DNA of 5,295 bases. Origin: Pseudomonadota bacterium (GTDB lineage: Bacteria; Pseudomonadota; Alphaproteobacteria; Rhizobiales; Rhizobiaceae). Positions 1 to 5,295 of this stretch are shown here, piece after piece. Position 1 is the first letter of the stretch. Every line of letters starts with the position of its first letter. The translations under genes were made by a program, and so were the position numbers. A model generated the notes under the pieces. It was not told the DNA's origin. It saw only the letters and a list, made by a program, of their open reading frames with translations, and searched no databases. The stretch is taken from NCBI GenBank assembly GCA_003242525.1, contig QGUU01000210.1:1-5295 (forward strand), given 5' to 3'.

Positions 1-32
1 AGGATGCCGCCAGGCGCGCTTTCCCTTCGAAT

Positions 33-944
33 TTGGGGCGCACCGGCGGTGCACGCGCGAAGTTTGTCTGGGATTCGGCATTCGCGCTGCTGATCGTCAC
101 CGGCGCGCTGCTCGGCCTCAGCCTGCCGCTCGGCAAGATGGGAACCGAGGCCGGTGTAGCGGGGATAGTCTGGGCCTTCGTTGTTTCCCTGGGCGCAGGC
201 GGCGTGCTTTTGATCGTGCTCCTGCTGCGCGGCGGGCGCGTATCCCTGACTGTACGCCGGCTGCGCTACTTCCTGGTCACCGCAACGGTTTCCTATGCAA
301 TTCCCAATTTCCTGATGTTTTCGGCCATTCCGCATCTTGGCGCCGGCTATACGGGCATAATGTTCACGCTCTCGCCCATTGTTACGCTCGTCTTCTCGAT
401 CGTGCTGGGCGTGCGACGGCCGAACATGCTCGGCGTCGCCGGCATCGTCACTGGCTTTGTCGGAGCCGTCATGGTGGCGCTGACGCGCGGCGAGGCGGGG
501 CAACCGGCCGATCTCTTCTGGGTTCTGGCGGCGCTGCTCATTCCGGTGAGCCTTGCCATCGGCAACATATACCGCACCGTGGATTGGCCGGCAGGTGCGG
601 GGCCGATCGAACTTGCCATTGGCAGCCATCTGGCGGCGGCACTGATATTGCTGGGCGCGATCCTGATTCTGCAGGGAGGCGAGGCCTTTTCTCCGCTGGT
701 TCAGGTGCCGTGGGTCGTGCTTGCGCAGGCAGCCTCGGCCTCTGCCATGTTCGCCTTTTTCTTCAGACTGCAGGCGGTCGGCGGACCGGTTTATCTCAGC
801 CAGATAGGCTATGTCGCGGCGGCAATCGGGCTGTTTTCAGGCACGCTCTTTCTTGGCGAGCACTACCGACTGCTCACCTGGGCCGGGGCGGTGGTTATTG
901 CCATCGGCGTGCTGGTCACGACGAAGGCCCAGAAACGCGCCTGA
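33..944 (+). CDS. EamA/DMT-family inner-membrane transporter (5' end uncertain)
   Basis: This is a 303-residue, very hydrophobic protein with about ten predicted membrane helices, at roughly residues 15-35, 41-65, 78-97, 103-126, 132-150, 161-179, 194-213, 226-245, 254-275 and 280-297. The duplicated five-helix layout and length fit the EamA (drug/metabolite transporter) family of the cytoplasmic membrane. Family-like stretches include the GAGYTGIMFTLSPI segment (residues 103-116) and a C-terminal part with FLGEHYRLLTWAGA (273-286). The substrate cannot be told from sequence; members export amino acids, metabolites or drugs. The start is unsure: the only in-frame start codon before the first helix is TTG at 33, without a clear Shine-Dalgarno sequence, and the frame stays open to base 3, so the true start may lie upstream of the window. 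The gene ends with TGA at 942-944 and converges on ubiG, 59 bases away. Family assignment is fairly sure; substrate and start are not. Confidence 0.85.
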   Translation: MGRTGGARAKFVWDSAFALLIVTGALLGLSLPLGKMGTEAGVAGIVWAFVVSLGAGGVLLIVLLLRGGRVSLTVRRLRYFLVTATVSYAIPNFLMFSAIPHLGAGYTGIMFTLSPIVTLVFSIVLGVRRPNMLGVAGIVTGFVGAVMVALTRGEAGQPADLFWVLAALLIPVSLAIGNIYRTVDWPAGAGPIELAIGSHLAAALILLGAILILQGGEAFSPLVQVPWVVLAQAASASAMFAFFFRLQAVGGPVYLSQIGYVAAAIGLFSGTLFLGEHYRLLTWAGAVVIAIGVLVTTKAQKRA

Positions 945-968
945 AAGATCGCCCATACGCCTGTCGCG

Positions 969-986
969 GGGTCACTGGAGCGACCC
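969..986. terminator. Possible weak hairpin between convergent genes
   Basis: GGGTC at 969-973 pairs with GACCC at 982-986 around an eight-base loop, inside the 59-base gap between the transporter stop and the ubiG stop. The position suits a shared terminator for the two converging genes. The stem is only five pairs and no T-run follows on either strand, so it does not meet the usual intrinsic-terminator pattern and could be chance in GC-rich DNA. Confidence 0.15.
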
Positions 987-1003
987 ATCTGCCGGATAGC
1001 GCC

Positions 1004-1765
1004 TTATGCTGCCTTCTCGGCCAGAACCATGTAGTTGACGTCCATGTCGCGGGACTGCTGCCATCGGTCTGCAAGCGGGTTGTAGACCACGCCGGTGCGG
1101 TCCACCACCGCGAGTCCGGCGCCCGACAGGGCTTTCTCAAGCTCTTCCGGCCGCACCAGCTTGCCGAACTGGTGAGTGCCGCGCGGAAGCCAGCGCAGGA
1201 CATATTCCGCGCCAACGATGGCCAGGCCCAGCGCCTTCAACGTACGGTTGATCGTGGCTACGAACATGATCCCGCCGGGTTTGACCATTTCGCCGCACTT
1301 CCTCACGAAGAGTTCGACGTCAGAAACGTGCTCGACCACTTCCATGTTCAGGATGACGTCGAACTTCTCGCCTGCGTCGGCCAGTTCCTCTGCCGTGGTG
1401 GCGCGATAATCCACCGATACGCCTGATTCCGCGGCATGCAGGCGGGCAACTTCGATATTGGTTGCAGAGGCATCGGCGCCCACCACATCGGCGCCGAGGC
1501 GGGCCATAGGTTCGCATAGAAGTCCGCCGCCACAGCCTATGTCGAGAAAGCGCAGGCCTTCGAAGGGTCGGGCGGCGCGCGGGTCGCGATCGAAACGGGC
1601 CGCGACCTGATCCCGTATATAGGCAAGGCGGACGGGGTTGAACTTGTGCAGCGGGCGGAACTTGCCATTGGGGTTCCACCATTCGGCGGCGAGCGCTGAA
1701 AAACGCTCCACCTCGCCGGCGTCGATGGTCGATCGTGACTGTCCGGGTGTTGTGGATCGTGGCAT
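1004..1765 (-). CDS. ubiG: Ubiquinone biosynthesis O-methyltransferase UbiG
   Basis: This 253-residue class I SAM-dependent methyltransferase carries out both O-methylation steps of ubiquinone synthesis (2-polyprenyl-6-hydroxyphenol and 3-demethylubiquinol), acting on membrane-bound quinone precursors. Visible features are the UbiG-type N-terminus with [15 protein letters not shown] (residues 22-36) and [11 protein letters not shown] (40-50), the SAM-binding motif [10 protein letters not shown] (75-83), the acidic end of the next strand GADAS (96-100), and the motif NMEVVEHV (130-137), followed by VKPGG (151-155). The C-terminal [13 protein letters not shown] is also UbiG-like. The length matches the family. 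I chose ATG at 1765 because AAGGAG lies eight bases ahead of it and the family homology begins just after; the frame runs 40 codons further upstream to 1885, but that extension is low-complexity and unlike UbiG. The gene is divergent from lysC and convergent with the transporter. It is intact, and the identification is firm. Confidence 0.95.
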   Translation of the reverse strand: MPRSTTPGQSRSTIDAGEVERFSALAAEWWNPNGKFRPLHKFNPVRLAYIRDQVAARFDRDPRAARPFEGLRFLDIGCGGGLLCEPMARLGADVVGADASATNIEVARLHAAESGVSVDYRATTAEELADAGEKFDVILNMEVVEHVSDVELFVRKCGEMVKPGGIMFVATINRTLKALGLAIVGAEYVLRWLPRGTHQFGKLVRPEELEKALSGAGLAVVDRTGVVYNPLADRWQQSRDMDVNYMVLAEKAA

Positions 1766-1773
1766 GGGCTGCT

Positions 1774-1779
1774 CTCCTT
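1774..1779 (-). promoter_or_regulatory. ubiG ribosome binding site
   Basis: Read on the minus strand this is AAGGAG, a near-perfect Shine-Dalgarno sequence, eight bases before the ATG at 1765. It decides the ubiG start in favour of 1765 over the longer frame beginning at 1885. Confidence 0.8.
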
Positions 1780-1788
1780 GCTGACAGC

Positions 1789-1817
1789 AAGTCGGGCCTG
1801 GAGGCGCGAAAGTCAAG
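1789..1817 (-). promoter_or_regulatory. Possible ubiG promoter
   Basis: On the minus strand CTTGAC (1817-1812) matches the -35 box typical of alphaproteobacterial housekeeping promoters. At 17 bases' spacing lies CGACTT (1794-1789), which matches a CTATAT-like -10 box at only three of six positions. Transcription from here would give a short leader just covering the ribosome binding site at 1779-1774. The -35 is good and the -10 poor, so this is tentative. Confidence 0.25.
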
Positions 1818-1892
1818 GCAGGCTTTCCATCACTGGCAGCCGCGGCAATGCCACTCAGCGCGCAATGGCTTCGCCCATAGGGCATGCGCCTT

Positions 1893-1907
1893 GCGGAAGC
1901 TGTCCGC
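1893..1907. repeat. Small inverted repeat upstream of lysC (distal)
   Basis: GCGGA (1893-1897) and TCCGC (1903-1907) form a perfect five-pair stem with a five-base loop. On the plus strand it is followed by TTTGATTAAT, the most AT-rich pocket of the divergent intergenic region, where a lysC promoter element could also lie. It could be a protein-binding site, part of a leader RNA, or chance. No function is demonstrated. Confidence 0.25.
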
Positions 1908-1929
1908 TTTGATTAATGAGGCAACGCGT

Positions 1930-1946
1930 CCGGCGCTGCTCGCCGG
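1930..1946. repeat. Small inverted repeat upstream of lysC (proximal)
   Basis: CCGGCG (1930-1935) and CGCCGG (1941-1946) form a perfect six-pair GC stem with a CTGCT loop, ending 38 bases before the lysC ATG. Together with the repeat at 1893-1907 it gives two stem-loops in the likely lysC leader. There is no T-run after it, so it is not an ordinary terminator. I see no lysine riboswitch-like architecture. Confidence 0.3.
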
Positions 1947-1984
1947 CATTCATCCACACCACCGTTTCAGGGCTTTCCGCTTCC

Positions 1985-3258
1985 ATGGCGCGCATCGTGA
2001 TGAAGTTCGGCGGAACCTCCGTCGCCGATCTGGACCGCATCCACAATGTGGCGCGTCACGTCAAACGCGAAGTTGACGCCGGCCATGAAGTCGCGGTCGT
2101 GGTCTCCGCCATGGCTGGCAGGACAACGAACTCGTCGGCTGGGTGCAGGGCATGCCCAAGGCCACCGGAGCCCAGAGTCCCATCTTTGACGCGCGCGAAT
2201 ATGATGCAGTCGTTGCTTCCGGCGAGCAGGTCACGTCCGGCCTTCTCGCCATCGCGCTGCAATCGATGGGGGTCAATGCCCGGTCGTGGCAAGGCTGGCA
2301 GATCCCGATTCGTACCGACGGCTCACATGGCGCTGCCCGCATTACCGATATTGACGGCTCGTTCCTGATCAAGCGGTTTCAGGAAGGCCAGGTGGCAGTG
2401 GTTGCCGGCGTCCCGGGCGCCCCGCCCGACCACCCGACTTCGGCGCTGGGGCGCGGGGGGTCGGGCACCCGCGCCGTCGCCCTCGCCGCCGGGGTCAAGG
2501 CGGACCGGTGCGACATCTATACGGACGTGGACGGGGTTTATACCACCGATCCGCGCGTGGAGCCGAAGGCGCGCCGACTGGAGCGCATTTCCTTCGAGGA
2601 AATGCTGGAGATGGCTTCGCTCGGCTCCAAGGTACTTCAGGTCCGCTCCGTCGAGCTTGCCATGGTGCACAAGGTGCGTACCTTCGTACGCTCCTCCTTT
2701 GCCGATCCGGATGCGCCCGGCATGGGCGATTTTCATAATCCGCCCGGAACCCTCATTTGCGACGAGGATGAAATCGTGGAACAGCAGGTCGTCACCGGAA
2801 TTGCCTATGCAAAGGATGAGGCGCAAATCTCACTGCGCCGCGTTGCCGACCGGCCGGGAGTCGCGGCCGGCATATTCGGTCCCTTGGCGGAAGCCAACAT
2901 CAATGTCGACATGATCGTCCAGAACATTTCCGAGGACGGAAAATCCACCGACATGACCTTCACAGTGCCGTCGGGAGACGTCGCAAAGGCGTTGATGGTG
3001 CTGGAGAAGGTCAAGGAAACGGTCGGCTTCGACGTGATCCAGCATGACGACGGCATGTCCAAGGTTTCGGTCATAGGCATCGGAATGCGCAGCCATGCCG
3101 GTGTTGCGGCCACTGCCTTCAAGGCGCTGGCGGAGAAATCCATCAACATCCGGGCCATCACCACATCGGAGATCAAGATCTCCATCCTGATCGACGGTCC
3201 GTATACGGAATTGGCGGTGCGAACTTTGCATTCCGTCTACGGTCTGGATAAGCAATAA
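1985..3258 (+). CDS. lysC: Aspartate kinase LysC, reading frame broken by a one-base loss
   Basis: Aspartate kinase phosphorylates L-aspartate with ATP, the first step to lysine, threonine, methionine and diaminopimelate. ATG at 1985 opens [16 protein letters not shown], with the family's KFGGTS motif at residues 7-12. The frame matches the family to GGC at 2117-2119 and continues in the -1 frame from AAC at 2125-2127 ([12 protein letters not shown]); restoring one base gives 424 residues, a normal length. The kinase domain spans about 1-245, with [13 protein letters not shown] conserved from base 2518. Two ACT domains follow, about 270-340 and 357-422, the usual site of lysine/threonine feedback. 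At 2410-2472 the usual FQG..PDNRI.TLGRGGSDTSA reads [22 protein letters not shown], losing the conserved Asp (Gly161). Uncorrected, the gene gives a junk-tailed fragment ending at 2368 and a later frame from ATG 2143 that lacks KFGGTS. The upstream in-frame ATG at 1916 has no ribosome binding site. Identity is firm; intactness is doubtful. Confidence 0.93.
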
Positions 3259-3286
3259 TCAGACCCGTGTGATTTGCGGGACCGGA

Positions 3287-3309
3287 CCGGGAGCAGAGCG
3301 CTCCGCCGG
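3287..3309 (+). other. Hairpin in the lysC-ptsP spacer
   Basis: CCGGGAGC (3287-3294) pairs with GCTCC (3300-3304) and, after a two-base bulge, CGG (3307-3309), giving an eight-pair stem around the loop AGAGC. It sits in the 72-base gap between the lysC stop and the ptsP start. No T-run follows, so it is more likely a partial attenuator, an RNA-processing or stability structure, or chance, than a full terminator. Co-transcription of lysC and ptsP therefore remains plausible. Confidence 0.25.
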
Positions 3310-3323
3310 CACGGTTGCCTATT

Positions 3324-3327
3324 GGAG
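3324..3327 (+). promoter_or_regulatory. Probable ptsP ribosome binding site
   Basis: GGAG stands three bases before ATG 3331 and twelve before ATG 3340. The first spacing is short and the second long, so the site does not settle which ATG is used. Confidence 0.45.
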
Positions 3328-3330
3328 AAG

Positions 3331-5295
3331 ATGTTTCGGATGCGTGATACGGCCGTAGGCCCACGCGTATTGCTCAAACGGCTACGCGAGCTCATGCAGG
3401 AGCCGCTTGAGCCGCAGGAACGGCTTGATCGTATCGTGCGCGATATCGCGGCCAATATGGTCGCGGAGGTGTGTTCGCTCTACGTGCTGCGTTCGGATTC
3501 CGTCCTGGAACTCTACGCTACGGAAGGTCTCAACCCCAAGGCGGTCCACCTGGCCCAGCTGCGGCTGGGTCAGGGCCTGGTAGGCACCATCGCGGCGAGC
3601 GCCCGCCCGCTCAACCTGACCAATGCGCAGGAACATCCTGCTTTCGCATACCTGCCGGAAACGGGTGAGGAAATCTATCATTCCTTCCTGGGCGTGCCGG
3701 TGCTGCGGGCCGGGCGCACTCTCGGGGTTCTGGTCGTCCAGAACAGGACGATGCGCCAGTACCGCGAGGACGAGGTCGAGGCGCTGGAAACCACGGCTAT
3801 GGTGATCGCCGAGATGATCGCCACCGGCGATCTCGCCCGGCTGAACCGGGCTGGCGTGGAACTGGACCTCAGGCGGCCCGTGTCCTTTACCGGGGCTGCC
3901 TTCAATGAGGGAATCGGGCTGGGCCACGTGGTGCTGCACGAGCCGCGCATCGTGGTGACCAACCTGTTCAACGAGGACAGCGAGGAGGAGATCAGGCGGC
4001 TGGAGGTGGCGCTGAGTTCGCTCAGGCTCTCCATAGACGACATGCTGTCGCGCCGCGACGTCGCCTTTGAGGGCGAGCATCGCGAGGTGCTTGAAGCCTA
4101 TCGCATGTTTGCCAATGACAGGGGCTGGGTGCGCAGGCTGGAGGAGGCCATCCGCAACGGGCTCACCGCGGAGGCGGCCGTTGAAAAGGTCCAGTCGGAC
4201 ATGCGCGCGCGCATGATCCACATGACCGATCCCTATCTGCGCGAGCGGATGAGCGATTTCGACGACCTCGCCAACAGGCTGTTGAGGCAATTGCTTGGTC
4301 ACAGCCCCGACGACGTGGCGGCGGCGCTGCCGAAGGACGCCATCATCGTCGCCCGCTCGATGGGCGCGGCCGAACTGCTCGACTATCCGCGCGAGAAGCT
4401 GCGCGGCCTGGTGCTTGAGGATGGCGCGGCCACCAGCCATGTCGTCATAGTTGCCCGCGCCATGGGCATCCCTGTTACCGGCCAGGTCAAGGGCGCCGTC
4501 TCCATGTCGGAGAATGGCGACCCCATCATAGTGGACGGTGAAGAGGGTGCCGTTCACCTGCGGCCGCAGCCTGATCTTGAGGCCGCCTATGCAGAAAAGG
4601 TGCGCTTCCGGGCAAGAAGGCAGGAACTCTACCGCGAACTGCGCAAGAAGCCCTCGGTCACAAAGGATGGGGTGCCGATTGACCTGCTAATCAATGCCGG
4701 CCTTTCGGTGGATCTGCCGCATCTTGCAGATTCGGGTGCAGCCGGAATAGGACTGTTCCGCACCGAGCTGCAGTTCATGGTGGCCTCGGCCTTCCCCCGC
4801 GCCGAAGCGCAGGAAAGACTTTATCGCGACGTCATTGAAGCGGCGCAGGGCAAGCCCGTCACCTTCCGTACCATCGACATCGGCGGCGACAAGGTCCTGC
4901 CCTATTTCAAGGATGCCGAGCAGGAGGAGAATCCAGCCTTGGGCTGGCGTGCCATTCGTCTCACCCTGGATCGGCCGGGCCTTCTCAAGACGCAGATCCG
5001 TGCCCTGCTCAAGGCGGCGGGGGGCCGAGAGCTCAGATTGATGCTGCCGATGGTGACGGAGCTTTCGGAAATCGCCCAGGCGCGCGAGATCATCGACCGC
5101 GAAGTGAGGCACTTGTCGCGCTTCGCGCACCTTCTGCCCACCAGGCTCAAGCTCGGCGCCATGCTCGAAGTGCCCTCGCTGCTATTCCAGCTCGACGAGC
5201 TGATGAAGGCAGTGGATTTCGTCTCGGTCGGCTCCAATGATCTTTTCCAGTTCTTCATGGCGGTAGATCGCGGCAATACCGGGCTGGCAGACCGG
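3331..5295 (+). CDS. ptsP: PtsP, EI-Ntr phosphoenolpyruvate-protein phosphotransferase (3' end cut by window)
   Basis: EI-Ntr takes phosphate from PEP onto a histidine and passes it to NPr, heading the cytoplasmic nitrogen-related PTS. The frame is open for 655 codons with no stop; the family is about 750-760 residues, so roughly 100 are missing. Order: a GAF domain at about 28-165 (with LGQGLVGTIA at 79-88 and SFLGVPVLRAGRTLGVLVV at 118-136), which separates it from ordinary EI (PtsI); an EI N-terminal domain at about 185-310; the swivelling phosphohistidine domain at about 335-412, with GAATSHVVIVARAMG and active-site His370; and the PEP-binding barrel from about 440. Barrel residues present are Arg477 (GIGLFRTE), Arg513 (TFRTIDIGGDK), Glu613 (GAMLEVPSL) and Asn636-Asp637 (VGSNDLFQF). 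The catalytic Cys region lies beyond the window. ATG 3340 (MRDTAVGPRVLL) is an alternative start that I recall as more like rhizobial homologues. It follows lysC by 72 bases on the same strand, possibly as an operon. Identification is firm. Confidence 0.95.
   Translation, partial: MFRMRDTAVGPRVLLKRLRELMQEPLEPQERLDRIVRDIAANMVAEVCSLYVLRSDSVLELYATEGLNPKAVHLAQLRLGQGLVGTIAASARPLNLTNAQEHPAFAYLPETGEEIYHSFLGVPVLRAGRTLGVLVVQNRTMRQYREDEVEALETTAMVIAEMIATGDLARLNRAGVELDLRRPVSFTGAAFNEGIGLGHVVLHEPRIVVTNLFNEDSEEEIRRLEVALSSLRLSIDDMLSRRDVAFEGEHREVLEAYRMFANDRGWVRRLEEAIRNGLTAEAAVEKVQSDMRARMIHMTDPYLRERMSDFDDLANRLLRQLLGHSPDDVAAALPKDAIIVARSMGAAELLDYPREKLRGLVLEDGAATSHVVIVARAMGIPVTGQVKGAVSMSENGDPIIVDGEEGAVHLRPQPDLEAAYAEKVRFRARRQELYRELRKKPSVTKDGVPIDLLINAGLSVDLPHLADSGAAGIGLFRTELQFMVASAFPRAEAQERLYRDVIEAAQGKPVTFRTIDIGGDKVLPYFKDAEQEENPALGWRAIRLTLDRPGLLKTQIRALLKAAGGRELRLMLPMVTELSEIAQAREIIDREVRHLSRFAHLLPTRLKLGAMLEVPSLLFQLDELMKAVDFVSVGSNDLFQFFMAVDRGNTGLADR

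Noticed and set aside
584..1426. A 280-codon plus-strand frame overlapping the transporter and ubiG
   Set aside because: It crosses two well-supported genes on opposite strands and has no recognisable domain; its codons are a frame-shifted and antisense reading of them.
1766..1885. A 40-residue N-terminal extension of UbiG from ATG 1885
   Set aside because: AAGGAG sits eight bases before ATG 1765, UbiG-like sequence starts only after 1765, and the extension covers the likely promoter.
1916..1984. A 23-residue N-terminal extension of LysC from ATG 1916
   Set aside because: It has no ribosome binding site, and aspartate kinases of this type begin with the [14 protein letters not shown] sequence encoded from 1985.
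2111..2130. Programmed ribosomal frameshifting in lysC
   Set aside because: The shift would have to be -1, but there is no X XXY YYZ slippery heptamer at the junction (GGC AGG ACA AC), and one inserted base restores the family sequence.
2143..3258. A 371-residue aspartate kinase starting at ATG 2143
   Set aside because: It lacks the KFGGTS N-terminus needed for the kinase fold, and exactly that N-terminus is encoded just upstream in another frame. It is the downstream part of a frame-broken lysC and not a complete gene.
3382..4557. A 391-codon open frame on the minus strand
   Set aside because: It lies wholly antisense to ptsP, whose plus-strand translation is conserved with catalytic motifs throughout. 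The minus-strand product is rich in His, Arg, Ala and Gly with no recognisable domain, as expected of a GC-rich shadow.

Overview
The window looks like chromosomal, high-GC DNA from an alphaproteobacterium of the order Rhizobiales (Phyllobacteriaceae/Brucellaceae-like). I base this on recalled protein similarity, on the GC-biased codon usage, and on the gene order ubiG (divergent), lysC, ptsP, which I recall as typical of that group. No database search was run, so the genus is not resolved.

Layout: (1) 33-944, plus strand, a ten-helix EamA/DMT-type membrane transporter whose frame is open to the left edge of the window. (2) 1004-1765, minus strand, ubiG, the ubiquinone-biosynthesis O-methyltransferase, convergent with the transporter. 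(3) 1766-1984, a divergent intergenic region holding the ubiG ribosome binding site, a possible ubiG promoter and two small GC-rich inverted repeats ahead of lysC. (4) 1985-3258, plus strand, lysC (aspartate kinase), whose frame is broken by a one-base loss near 2120 and whose catalytic GRGGSDT-type motif is altered in a short, very GC-rich stretch at 2410-2472. (5) 3331-5295, plus strand, ptsP (EI-Ntr, the GAF-domain PEP-protein phosphotransferase), running off the right edge without a stop codon.

The genes are housekeeping and regulatory: ubiG serves respiration, lysC opens the aspartate-family amino acid pathway, and ptsP heads the nitrogen-related phosphotransfer chain. The lysC-ptsP pairing is the most biologically interesting context, because an interaction between EI-Ntr and aspartokinase has been reported in Bradyrhizobium. 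The most striking thing in the DNA itself is the damage to lysC, which I think is more likely a local sequencing or assembly fault than a real pseudogene. I see no mobile element, CRISPR array, tRNA or rRNA, and no convincing new system.
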